A stretch of 64,000 nt of DNA from positions 186,001-250,000 of the forward strand of contig NZ_SIRE01000011.1 in the NCBI RefSeq assembly GCF_004307995.1, written 5' to 3'. This document shows positions 17,150-25,246 of this stretch, piece by piece. Numbering within the stretch: the stretch's first letter is position 1; the number at the start of each line of letters is the position of its first letter. The position numbers and the translations under genes were made by a program. This stretch comes from Paenibacillus thalictri. GTDB lineage: Bacteria; Bacillota; Bacilli; Paenibacillales; NBRC-103111. Below the pieces are notes generated by a model that was not told the origin of the DNA, searched no databases, and worked only from the letters and a program-made list of their open reading frames with translations.

Positions 17150-17298
17150 ACCCAGGAGGCAGCGCACTGCCTAACTCTAAATCCCAATACCTTAGTTTTG
17201 TGCAAACAGACACGAGCATCCTTCATTCTTTATATGAAGGCAACCTCCTATAATAGGGCATGAGATGAAACATAACCCTTATGCGGAGGTTTTGAACG

Positions 17299-18807
17299 AT
17301 GACACAACCTATTTTATTGACGGACGCGCAGATGAGACAATTTATTACCGAAGGTTATTTGCTGCTGCACGCCGATTTTGCTCCGGAGTTTCACGCCGCC
17401 GTTCAGGCAAACTTAAATGAAGTGTATCAAAACGAAGGCAACCCGGGTAACAACATTTTGCCGAGAATTCCCGAACTTCAGTCGGTATTCGATCATCCGG
17501 TGGTCCAAGGCGCGCTGACCAGCGTGCTCGGCGAAGGCTATATGATGCATCCGCACCGGCATGGACATTTCAATAAGCAAGCGGAAGCGGGCGGTTGGCA
17601 CAAGGACAGCTATTGGGGACATCAGAAGGTGAGGAACCACCGTCCGTGGTGGGCGATGATCTTTTATTTCCCGCAGGATGTTTCTGTGGAAATGGGCCCG
17701 ACCGGCATTATGCCCGGTACCCAAACGTATCAGAGCCGGGTATTCGACCGGGACGAAACTGCCGAAGAGGTCAAGTCGGCCGGTCCGGCAGGCACACTGG
17801 CCATCGTTCATTATGACATTTGGCACCGCGCTACGGCGAACATCTCCGGTAAAGACCGGTATATGCTGAAATTCCAGTTTATGCGGACCGCCATACCGGT
17901 AGAGGCAAGCTGGAATCATACGGAAGCGGAGTGGAGCACTCCGGCCGAGTTATCCGCCGCCGTTCAACAGCATGAGGTGGTATGGCGGGATATATGGAAC
18001 TGGCTGACCGGAAATTCCTCTGCGGGTACGACGGAAGCTGTTGCCGACAGGGATGCGGCGCAAGCGGCCAAATGGATGCAAGAACTTCAAAGCGAAGATC
18101 AGACCGTGCGCGCCAAAGCGGCCGATGAGCTTGGCCTGCTCGGGGCAGCTGCGCAAGCTGCTGCGCCGCTGCTCGCGCAGCAGCTCGAAGCCGGATATGA
18201 GCCGCTGGCGCTGAATGCGGCTTACGCTTTAGGACGGATGGGCGAGCGGGGAATCGCCGAGCTGCTGCAGGCGTTGTCTCACCCGACCAAAGCGGTATCG
18301 CGCGCAGCTGGTTACGGTTTGTCGATCGCCGGAAAAGCGGCCGTACAAGGGCTGATTGAGCAGGTGACGCAGCAGCCGTCGGTGAATGCGGCCAACCACG
18401 CGGCATTTGCGCTGGGCGAGATCGGCGCGGAAGCTGCGGAAGCCGTTCCGGCGCTTGCCGCTCTGCATAGTCATGCCGACGAGAACGTACGGCGGACCGC
18501 CGTGGAATCGCTTGGCATGATCGGCACACCGCACGAAGCGGTGGTCGCCGGACTGGAGCGCGGATTAAAGGATGCCGACAGCCAGGTCAGATTTAACGCG
18601 GCAACCGCTTTGGCCCGTTTGGGCAGCAAAGCCGAACACGCCGTTCCGGCCATTGAGCAAGCGCTGCAGGACGAAAACCGGTACGTACGCGCGACCGCAG
18701 CGGAGGCGCTGTATTACGTCGGCACTGAAAAAGCCAAAAATGCGCTGCTGAAGTTCCTGCGCACCGCAAGATGGTGTGCGACGACAACACCGCAAAACAC
18801 ATTTTAA
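17299..18807 (+). CDS. PhyH-type Fe(II)/2-oxoglutarate dioxygenase fused to HEAT repeats
   Basis: Residues 1-225 are a phytanoyl-CoA-dioxygenase-like domain. The iron ligands are His101 and Asp103 (GGWHKDSYWG) and His176 (HYDIWHRAT), with a candidate 2-oxoglutarate Arg at 187. Residues 255-490 are five to six alanine-rich HEAT/PBS-lyase-type repeats such as AADELGLLGAAA, AAYALGRMGERG, AAFALGEIGAEA and AATALARLGSKA. HEAT repeats usually bind proteins or nucleic acids, so the fusion may recruit a macromolecular substrate. The start has CGGAGG at good spacing, and TATAAT at 17249-17254 may be its -10. A terminator follows. Substrate unknown. Confidence 0.88.
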   Translation: MTQPILLTDAQMRQFITEGYLLLHADFAPEFHAAVQANLNEVYQNEGNPGNNILPRIPELQSVFDHPVVQGALTSVLGEGYMMHPHRHGHFNKQAEAGGWHKDSYWGHQKVRNHRPWWAMIFYFPQDVSVEMGPTGIMPGTQTYQSRVFDRDETAEEVKSAGPAGTLAIVHYDIWHRATANISGKDRYMLKFQFMRTAIPVEASWNHTEAEWSTPAELSAAVQQHEVVWRDIWNWLTGNSSAGTTEAVADRDAAQAAKWMQELQSEDQTVRAKAADELGLLGAAAQAAAPLLAQQLEAGYEPLALNAAYALGRMGERGIAELLQALSHPTKAVSRAAGYGLSIAGKAAVQGLIEQVTQQPSVNAANHAAFALGEIGAEAAEAVPALAALHSHADENVRRTAVESLGMIGTPHEAVVAGLERGLKDADSQVRFNAATALARLGSKAEHAVPAIEQALQDENRYVRATAAEALYYVGTEKAKNALLKFLRTARWCATTTPQNTF

Positions 18808-18822
18808 TCCGTATGCTTGGGA

Positions 18823-18846
18823 GAGGCTGCTTCGGCAGCCTTTTTG
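18823..18846 (+). terminator. Terminator after the dioxygenase-HEAT gene
   Basis: GGCTGC-TTCG-GCAGCC hairpin with a UUCG tetraloop, followed by five T. Confidence 0.85.
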
Positions 18847-18892
18847 CCGTGGAAAATGGATTTAATCGGGCATTCAGGGAGCGATTTAGTGA

Positions 18893-18921
18893 TTGCCCGC
18901 GTCCAAGCAGAGACGTATAAT
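18893..18921 (+). promoter_or_regulatory. SigA promoter of the first MFS gene
   Basis: TTGCCC (18893-18898), 17-bp spacer, TATAAT (18916-18921). It lies inside an upstream extension of the open frame, which supports the later TTG start at 18989. Confidence 0.75.
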
Positions 18922-18988
18922 GAGGGAGTCACTTTGGAAATTACCGGATGTCGGATTGATCCGAAATGAATCGGAGGGGGAGCTACTG

Positions 18989-20188
18989 TTGACGCAAGCG
19001 AAATCATACCGCATTCCTTTGTTTTGCGGGGTTACATTATTGTTCTGGTTCTCCATGTACACGTGTGTTCCGATTCTGGCCGCTTATGTCGAATACCTTG
19101 GGGCATCGCATAAAATGGCGGGAATGATTGTCGGCATGTACGGTTTGAGCCAAATGCTGCTGCGTATTCCGGTCGGCATCGTATCCGACTTGTTTCATAA
19201 ACGCAGGCTGTTTATTACGTTTGGGCTGTTGTTTTCCGTGTTCTCCTGCGCAGGCATCCTGGTTTCCCATGAACTGACATGGGTGCTGATTCTACGGGCC
19301 TTAGCCGGCGCCGCCGCGGCGACATGGGTGGATTTTACGATTCTTTTTGCGAGTTATTACAAGAAGGAAGAAACGACCAAAGCGATGGGGACGATCTCCT
19401 TCTATAACTCGATGGGACAGATGCTCGGCATCTTGTGCGGCGGCTGGTTTGCCGACGTGTTCAGCTGGGAGGCGTCTTTTCTGATTGGCGCCGCGGTAGG
19501 CACAGTCGGGTTCGCCGCGTCGTTTTTTCTGGTGGAGAAATTCGACGAATCCGCACAAAAAATTACGTACGCCGGGGTTAAAGAAGTGGCCAGCGACCGG
19601 ATACTGCTAACGGTATCTTTATTGGCGATTTTGTTCCAGCTGCTTACATTTGCAACCGTTTTCGGCTTTACTCCGGTGTACGCGCAGGAACTCGGCGCCA
19701 CAAAGCTGGATATGGGCTGGCTTACGTTCTGCTCGACATTCCCAATGGCGATTGCCTCATGGATCGGCGGATCTTACGTTTCGCAGAAATATGGCGAGAA
19801 AAAAGTCATCATCCTTGGCTTCATATTAACCGGCGTGTGTACCGTTCTTATCCCGGTGCTGTCGAGCTTTTGGCTGCTGCTGCTGACCCAAGCGATCGCG
19901 GGTTTCGGAAGAGGGTTCGCTACGCCGCTGCTGATGTCGCTGAGCATCAAACATATGGACGTCGGCAAAAGGGCGACGGCGATGGGTTTCTACCAAGCGA
20001 TTTACGGTCTCGGCATGTTTTTGGGGCCGCTGTTTATGGGAATCGCCGGGGATGTGCTGACCTTAAAGCAAGGATTTTTCATTGTTGGTTTGTTAGGATG
20101 CCTTACCGCTTGGCTGGCTTATAAAATACTGCGGCTGGGTCCGGACTCCAAACCGCTGCCGGCGCAAAGGCAAAAGCTGCAGGGCTAA
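18989..20188 (+). CDS. MFS transporter
   Basis: Twelve-helix major facilitator carrier of 399 residues. The loop 2-3 motif appears as RIPVGIVSDLFHKRR near residue 70, and hydrophobic helices are evenly spaced throughout. The start is TTG 18989, eight bases after GGAGGGGG; the promoter lies upstream of it, so longer starts are ruled out. Proteins of this look are usually annotated as drug or sugar efflux carriers, but no substrate can be read from the sequence. A second, unrelated MFS gene follows 190 bases later with its own promoter. Confidence 0.85.
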   Translation: MTQAKSYRIPLFCGVTLLFWFSMYTCVPILAAYVEYLGASHKMAGMIVGMYGLSQMLLRIPVGIVSDLFHKRRLFITFGLLFSVFSCAGILVSHELTWVLILRALAGAAAATWVDFTILFASYYKKEETTKAMGTISFYNSMGQMLGILCGGWFADVFSWEASFLIGAAVGTVGFAASFFLVEKFDESAQKITYAGVKEVASDRILLTVSLLAILFQLLTFATVFGFTPVYAQELGATKLDMGWLTFCSTFPMAIASWIGGSYVSQKYGEKKVIILGFILTGVCTVLIPVLSSFWLLLLTQAIAGFGRGFATPLLMSLSIKHMDVGKRATAMGFYQAIYGLGMFLGPLFMGIAGDVLTLKQGFFIVGLLGCLTAWLAYKILRLGPDSKPLPAQRQKLQG

Positions 20189-20308
20189 CCCCCGCTGCAC
20201 TTCCGCCAGTGCCGCGGTTTAATCGGTGACCGGAAAGTCTCGTAACAGCTTATCGACGAATTCAAAAACGACAAGGGCGATGAAACCCGTTGTACCGGCG
20301 CCGCGAAG

Positions 20309-20337
20309 TTGCTTGAGCGGAAAAGTCATGAGATAAT
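20309..20337 (+). promoter_or_regulatory. SigA promoter of the second MFS gene
   Basis: TTGCTT (20309-20314), 17-bp spacer, GATAAT (20332-20337), 42 bases before the start codon. Confidence 0.65.
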
Positions 20338-20378
20338 GGACAACGTACTGTGCCCGGATAAAGAAAGAAGACGATGCC

Positions 20379-21548
20379 ATGTCAACGATGGTATATTTTC
20401 TGTTATATTATGTAGTCGCATATATGGGCAATGCAGTGTATGGAACGTTTGTTCCGGTATATTTCAGTTCGGTCGGTTGTTCTCCGGCGCAAATTGGCAT
20501 TCTGCTCAGCATGGGGCCAATCGTCGCCATTCTAGCCCAGCCTATGTGGGGCACGGCCGGGGATCGCGCAGCGAAAAAAAATACGGTTCTGGCCGTGCTG
20601 CTGATCGGATCGGCCGCCGCTTCGCTGCTGATGCCGTTGTCCAGCCAGTTTTATTATTTGGTTGCCGTCGTTTGTTTTGTCGCCTTTTTCCAAACGTCCA
20701 TTACCAGCTTAAGCGACGCCATTACGCTGGAGGAGCTGGATAAGCACAAGAAGTGGTCGTTTGGTTCGATCCGTATGGGCGGAACGATCGGTTATGCGCT
20801 GATGTCGGTCATTTTTGGCTTTATCGCCAAAGACCATGTAGGCTTTATGTTTCCGATCTATGCTGCGGTTATGTTGTTGGCATTCATGTTGTTGCTGCGG
20901 TTCCCGAAGATTGCGGGGTATCAGACGCTCAGCCGGAAAATGAACATGTGGGCGTTGTTTAGAAACCGGACGCTTGTGCTGTATATGTCCGTCAGCTTTG
21001 TTTTGCAAATTACGCTGGGGTATTATTATTCGTTTTTCCCTTTGTATTTCAAAGAGATGGGCGGGGATAACGCGCTCCTCGGCTGGTCGATGCTGATTTC
21101 GTCGCTCAGCGAAATTCCGTTCCTGCTGTTTTCGCATAAGCTGCTCAAAAAGATTCCGATTCAATACATACTGCTGGGTGCGGGAGCGGTCACCTGCTTG
21201 CGCTGGGTTGCGCTGTATTACATTCATAATCCCTACGCGGCCATCTCCACTCAGATTCTCCATGGGCTTATGTTTATTGTGCTAACGGTGTCTCTGGCTA
21301 CCTATGTGAACCGCGAAGTGCCCCGTGAGCTGAAAGCCAGCGGACAGACGCTGAACGGGTTGATTAATCAGGGGATCGCGCGGATTATCGGCAGTTTTTT
21401 CGGCGGCTTCGCCAGCGAATGGCTGGGCATGAGAAATATGTTTTTGCTTAACGCTTTGATTGCGCTTGGATGTATCATCGTGTTTGCCGTTATTATTTTT
21501 AAAAGGGAAAGACCGGCAAGCGGCATTCCGTTTGGCGGTGCCAGCTAA
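20379..21548 (+). CDS. MFS transporter, LacY/phenylpropionate-permease-like
   Basis: 389-residue carrier with twelve predicted helices. The N-terminal half (YVVAYMGNAVYGTFVPVYFS, then MWGTAGDRAAKKN) resembles the MFS_1_like group that includes LacY-type and 3-phenylpropionate permeases. The ribosome site before ATG 20379 is weak (AGAAG), and a second in-frame ATG lies at 20388, so the start may shift by three residues. Substrate unknown. It is followed by a structured non-coding stretch, not a simple terminator. Confidence 0.8.
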   Translation: MSTMVYFLLYYVVAYMGNAVYGTFVPVYFSSVGCSPAQIGILLSMGPIVAILAQPMWGTAGDRAAKKNTVLAVLLIGSAAASLLMPLSSQFYYLVAVVCFVAFFQTSITSLSDAITLEELDKHKKWSFGSIRMGGTIGYALMSVIFGFIAKDHVGFMFPIYAAVMLLAFMLLLRFPKIAGYQTLSRKMNMWALFRNRTLVLYMSVSFVLQITLGYYYSFFPLYFKEMGGDNALLGWSMLISSLSEIPFLLFSHKLLKKIPIQYILLGAGAVTCLRWVALYYIHNPYAAISTQILHGLMFIVLTVSLATYVNREVPRELKASGQTLNGLINQGIARIIGSFFGGFASEWLGMRNMFLLNALIALGCIIVFAVIIFKRERPASGIPFGGAS

Positions 21549-21555
21549 TTTAGCG

Positions 21556-21772
21556 GGGAATGCCCCCGCACGGCCGGGGACCTTGAAGAAGCAGCGAAGT
21601 GAACGGAATCGTTATGGAGAAGCGTAAGCGGTCGCTTTTGTCTACGAATTTCGCCCGCCACAAGCGGGTACAATCCAAGAAATTCGTAGACAATCGGCGA
21701 TCGGAATAATGATCCGTACACGCAGCCTTCACTTTTTCATCGGCCCCGCATGGCCGGGGACGATTCGTAGAA
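21556..21772. repeat. REP-like intergenic structure with 15-bp perfect hairpin
   Basis: TTGTCTACGAATTTC (21638-21652) is exactly complementary to 21679-21693. Nested inside is CCCGC / GCGGG, giving a two-tier cruciform of 56 bases. The structure is flanked by two near-identical GC blocks, CCCGCACGGCCGGGGAC (about 21564-21580) and CCCGCATGGCCGGGGAC (about 21746-21762). No T run follows, so it is not an ordinary terminator. It sits between two plus-strand genes and could be a REP-type element or an RNA-stabilising structure. Confidence 0.7.
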
Positions 21773-21796
21773 AAATATCGGATTAGGAGATGGGTA

Positions 21797-21982
21797 ATGG
21801 CTACTCTAGCGGTACTGGTTTCATTGCTTGTGATGGGTTCGTTTGTCAGCATGGCCTTCCTGCGCTTTTTTCAACGGAAGACGGTGCAGGGTTTTATTTA
21901 TTTGATCATCGGGATCGTTGCGATCGTGCTGTTTTATGTCGGCGCGGATCATGGCTGGATTCCGCTGCCTAAAGAGCAGTAG
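21797..21982 (+). CDS. Small membrane protein, unknown function
   Basis: 61 residues with two predicted membrane helices: one at residues 3-24, and one around YLIIGIVAIVLFYVGAD. A short basic stretch (FFQRK) lies between them. ATG 21797 follows TAGGAG at good spacing, and the next gene starts 24 bases after the stop, which supports real translation. I do not recognise a family. Confidence 0.65.
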   Translation: MATLAVLVSLLVMGSFVSMAFLRFFQRKTVQGFIYLIIGIVAIVLFYVGADHGWIPLPKEQ

Positions 21983-22006
21983 GTACTGGACAAGGAGGGA
22001 TCGGGT

Positions 22007-22273
22007 ATGAAATGGTCGATTGAGCGGCTTGAAGCGGAAAAAACGCAAGACAAAGAGCTTTTGGGCAAAATTGTGCTTGTCGTAGAAGGCCATAAGTCGC
22101 CGTATGAAGTTACGCTGCACAGCAAAAACGGGCGGGACTGGAGCTACAGCTTGAATTTTGCCGGTGCTTCGGGGCCGGAGGAACAGATCGACGAGCTGGA
22201 GGAACAAATCGAAGAAGACGATGACATGTTCGATTCGCTCACCGCGGCAATCAAAGCGCATATCGCCAAGTAA
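22007..22273 (+). CDS. Small acidic conserved hypothetical protein
   Basis: 88 residues. The first 60 look like a compact beta-rich domain (ELLGKIVLVVEGHKSPYEVT). The last 30 are strongly acidic (EEQIDELEEQIEEDDD) and probably helical. No signal peptide or membrane helix. ATG 22007 is preceded by AAGGAGGG. It sits in a run of four small genes (21797-22718) that share spacing and strong ribosome sites, so they may be one transcript. Function unknown. Confidence 0.65.
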   Translation: MKWSIERLEAEKTQDKELLGKIVLVVEGHKSPYEVTLHSKNGRDWSYSLNFAGASGPEEQIDELEEQIEEDDDMFDSLTAAIKAHIAK

Positions 22274-22354
22274 GTGACTATGCATCTCATATTTGCGGCA
22301 GCGTAGGGCAATCTATGTAATGGTTTGCCAAACGTGACCGGAAGGAGGGATGAT

Positions 22355-22486
22355 ATGGCGGGCAATAAGGAAGATACGTCCAGCTTTGTCAAAAAGCTGC
22401 ACGAGACGCAGGAGAAAGACGAGAAAAACCGCAGATCCGGAGGACATAAGCATCCGGAAGAGCGATTGCCTAACCACAAGCATTAG
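22355..22486 (+). CDS. 43-residue hydrophilic peptide, DUF4023-like
   Basis: Short gene starting at ATG 22355, six bases after AGGAGG. The product is highly charged and ends in a His/Pro-rich tail (GHKHPEERLPNHKH). The core SFVKKLHETQEKDEKNRR resembles, from memory, the small Bacillales family DUF4023, which has no known function. Such peptides are often spore-associated or stress-related, but that is not shown here. An overlapping ATG at 22350 in another frame gives no family-like product. Confidence 0.55.
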   Translation: MAGNKEDTSSFVKKLHETQEKDEKNRRSGGHKHPEERLPNHKH

Positions 22487-22550
22487 CCTTTATTGCTAAC
22501 CTTCGGCGGCAGCTGAAGGAAGGGCTTTTCTGGAGGGAGGGATCGATCGT

Positions 22551-22718
22551 ATGGACAAAAACGCTGCGAATTACGAGCCGCTGCGTCTGAACGCGGAATC
22601 GGAAGTGCTGGAGCGCATCCGCAAGTTTGAGGAGGATTTGACCTCCGAACTCGGACAAACCGTATCCGTTGTCGCTTATTCGCCGCATCAGGAAGCGGAA
22701 GCTATGGGTCACTCCTGA
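22551..22718 (+). CDS. 55-residue conserved hypothetical protein
   Basis: Begins at ATG 22551 with GGAGGGAGG about ten bases upstream. The product is hydrophilic and probably a single helix followed by a strand (EVLERIRKFEEDLTSELG, then QTVSVVAYSP). A strong terminator follows within 30 bases, marking it as the last gene of the small-gene run. No recognised family; likely a lineage-specific Paenibacillaceae protein. Confidence 0.5.
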   Translation: MDKNAANYEPLRLNAESEVLERIRKFEEDLTSELGQTVSVVAYSPHQEAEAMGHS

Positions 22719-22747
22719 GCACATAGTATCGACGAAAGTTCCAAAGG

Positions 22748-22777
22748 GACGCCGGACAACCGGCGTTTTTTCTTTTT
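22748..22777 (+). terminator. Terminator after the small-gene run
   Basis: ACGCCGG / CCGGCGT 7-bp stem with a 4-base loop, followed by six T, C and five T. Confidence 0.88.
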
Positions 22778-22852
22778 CCGGGAATGCAACATTTTTCCAG
22801 TAAGCTGCGTTATGTCATTGAACGGAATATAACGCTTCCTGGAGGGATGAGT

Positions 22853-24175
22853 GTGGGGGTCTTACGGGGAAAAAGAAACATAGCGGCGCAGTTGTTATTG
22901 GTTATCAGTTTGCTGGGATTAACGGCGGGCTGCAGCAGCAGTAATCAAGATCATGCAGCCAAGGGTTCGGCAGCCAGCACCAGCGCCAGATCGGGGATGC
23001 CGGAGGCTAAGGCGGACAGCGCCGCTCCGGCGGCAAAAGAATCGGCATCCAGCGCAGACCGCTCGATCGGCAAGCCGGCTCCCGGAACAAGCGAGAAAAC
23101 GTCGCCGCCGTCGGAGGGTATCCGCAGAGGGCAGCAGCAGGACGTTCGGCCGGGACAATTGACGGCAGGCGAATGGAGCGACCTGAAGAATTGGGACTGG
23201 TGGCAAAACTTGATGAACAAGAAGGAGTGGGCGAAATACCAGACTGACTGGGGGATGAGGACGTACCAACGGTTTACCGTAGAGGTACGAAGCGGGGGAA
23301 GGCAGGTGGCCGACGCCGAGGTGGCGCTGATCGGCGGCAACGGGCAGCATGTTTGGAAAACACGTACGAACCAGAGGGGCGAAGCGGTTGTATTTGCCGG
23401 TGTAACGGATGGGCCGCAGGAGGGACCGTTTAAGATCCAAATCACCAGCGGCCAGCAGACAAAAACCGTTGATCCGGTCAATCCGGGCGGCAAGCTGCCG
23501 CTTGTCGTGAATTTGGAAACCCCCGGAGTCCAGGCTGCTTCCCGGCAAGTCGACATCATGTTTGTCGTGGATACGACGGGGTCGATGGCCGATGAATTGA
23601 ACTTTTTGTCGGCGGAGCTGAAAGACGTAATCGAACGTGTGAGGTCGGACAACGGCAATCAGCTTGGCATTCGGCTCAGCAGCAATTTTTACCGCGATCA
23701 CGGAGATGAATATGTAGTGCGCTCGTATCCTTTTACAACCGATGTGGACGATGTCGTCAAAAAAATCAGCCAGCAGCGTGCATACGGCGGCGGCGATTAC
23801 GAAGAGGCCGTCGAAGAAGCGCTGCAGGACGCGATTCACAATCACAACTGGAGCGGCGAAGCCCGGGCCCGCTTGCTGTTTCTTGTGCTTGACGCGCCGC
23901 CGCATCTTACGCCGTCCGTGGTCAAGAAAATGCAGGCGCTCACGGCGGCGGCCGCGGAGAAAGGCATTCGGATCATTCCGATAGCTTCCAGCGGTGTCGA
24001 TAAAAATACGGAGATGCTGCTGCGTATCATCGACATTTTGACCGGAGGCACGTATATTTTCCTGACCGACCACAGCGGCATCGGAGACAGCCATATCGAG
24101 CCCACCATCGGAGATTATCAGGTAGAGCTGTTGAACAAGCTGCTTGTCAAAACGATCAACTCCTATATACAATAG
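22853..24175 (+). CDS. Lipoprotein with von Willebrand factor A domain
   Basis: 440-residue surface lipoprotein. A basic start and hydrophobic segment lead to the lipobox LTAGC, with Cys27 as the lipidated residue. A long Ala/Ser/Lys-rich linker follows. Residues 140-220 look like a carboxypeptidase-regulatory or CNA-B-type beta sandwich (VADAEVALIGGNG). The VWA domain starts near 235 with the complete metal-site motif DTTGS, then SSNFYRDHGDEY and LDAPPH. I choose GTG 22853, six bases after GGAGGG; the ATG at 22847 is too close to that site. Probably binds an extracellular partner through the metal site. Confidence 0.85.
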   Translation: MGVLRGKRNIAAQLLLVISLLGLTAGCSSSNQDHAAKGSAASTSARSGMPEAKADSAAPAAKESASSADRSIGKPAPGTSEKTSPPSEGIRRGQQQDVRPGQLTAGEWSDLKNWDWWQNLMNKKEWAKYQTDWGMRTYQRFTVEVRSGGRQVADAEVALIGGNGQHVWKTRTNQRGEAVVFAGVTDGPQEGPFKIQITSGQQTKTVDPVNPGGKLPLVVNLETPGVQAASRQVDIMFVVDTTGSMADELNFLSAELKDVIERVRSDNGNQLGIRLSSNFYRDHGDEYVVRSYPFTTDVDDVVKKISQQRAYGGGDYEEAVEEALQDAIHNHNWSGEARARLLFLVLDAPPHLTPSVVKKMQALTAAAAEKGIRIIPIASSGVDKNTEMLLRIIDILTGGTYIFLTDHSGIGDSHIEPTIGDYQVELLNKLLVKTINSYIQ

Positions 24176-24226
24176 AAGTTGGAAAAAAATTGGAGTTGCG
24201 TGCGATAGCGAATGGAGGGCGGATTT

Positions 24227-25033
24227 ATGTATCGATTAGGCATGCCGACACTAGTTGAACTGGAATCTATAAACGATCAGGCGGAGCTTTGCAAAGAACT
24301 GGCGCTTGATTTCGTGGAGCTGAATATGAACGTGCCGTTGTACCTTCCCGACATGCTTTCCGCCGATCGTCTCATTGGGCTTAAACGGCAGTTCGGCATC
24401 GATTTCACCGTTCATTTGCCGGAGGAACTGGACATCGCTTCATTTCAAACCTCCATCCGTGAAGGGCACATGAACTGCTGCAAGGAAGCCATTCGTTGGG
24501 CCGGAGCGGCGCAAATCGAGACGTTAAATATGCATCTAAACAATGGCATCTATTTTACGCTGCCCGATCAGCGGGTGTGGATCAACGAGCGTTACGAAGA
24601 CGAGTTCAAGCGGCTGCTGCTCGCGTCTTATCGTGAGTTATGGCGGTATGCCGAAGAGCACCGTGTGAAGCTGTGCATCGAAAATACCGGCAACTTTCAT
24701 ATTCCGTTAATCCGCCGGGCGTTGGATGCTTTAAGCGTAAACGACAACTTTTATTTGACCTGGGACGCAGGGCACGACGCCAAAGCGGGCTTCAAGGAAT
24801 TGGCCTTTTTTACGGCTCACGTTGACCGCATCCGGCATATGCATTTGCATGACATGAACGAAATTTCCGACCATCAGCCGTTGTATTCCGGTAAAGTGCC
24901 TGTCAATGACCGGCTGCGGTTTGCTTATGAGCGGGGGCTGTCGGTGGTGATAGAAATTAAGACGGCGGAGGCGTTGCGGCAATCCGTTGCCCTGCTGAAA
25001 CAACGCTTCGTTTATGCTCAAGATCCGCGCTGA
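24227..25033 (+). CDS. Sugar phosphate isomerase/epimerase-like TIM barrel
   Basis: 268-residue AP-endonuclease-2-type TIM barrel. Visible barrel-end residues include LDFVELNMN, FTVHLPEE, LNMHLNNG, LCIENTGN, LTWDAGHDAK and HMHLHDMN, which supply the His, Glu and Asp metal ligands. The ATG at 24227 lies seven bases after GGAGGGC. The stop codon lies inside the hairpin of its own terminator. Related proteins isomerise sugars or act on inositol derivatives; the substrate cannot be inferred. A second protein of the same fold occurs at 29664. Confidence 0.78.
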   Translation: MYRLGMPTLVELESINDQAELCKELALDFVELNMNVPLYLPDMLSADRLIGLKRQFGIDFTVHLPEELDIASFQTSIREGHMNCCKEAIRWAGAAQIETLNMHLNNGIYFTLPDQRVWINERYEDEFKRLLLASYRELWRYAEEHRVKLCIENTGNFHIPLIRRALDALSVNDNFYLTWDAGHDAKAGFKELAFFTAHVDRIRHMHLHDMNEISDHQPLYSGKVPVNDRLRFAYERGLSVVIEIKTAEALRQSVALLKQRFVYAQDPR

Positions 25034-25048
25034 CCGCGCGGATTTTTT
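25023..25048 (+). terminator. Terminator overlapping the stop codon
   Basis: ATCCGCGC / GCGCGGAT perfect 8-bp stem with a 5-base loop containing the TGA stop, then six T. Confidence 0.88.
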
Positions 25049-25246
25049 GCGCCAGGCGCAAGCTGGCAAGCCGCGGTAAGGAAACGGCAGTAACCTTGAA
25101 GAATGTTCCCGCTCGCTTCCGTATTTAACAAAATAACGGCTAAAATGGCCGATGCCTTCGAATTCTGCTCTTTTTCCGGAAAAAACCATTGGCATTATTA
25201 TGCTAAGATGGTAAGGAACATAAGCCAAAAGAAGGTGGCGCATCCG

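Noticed and set aside
17221-17241. CCTTCAT / ATGAAGG hairpin after pncB as a terminator
   Set aside because: No T run follows; it lies immediately upstream of a likely -10 and may instead be an operator.
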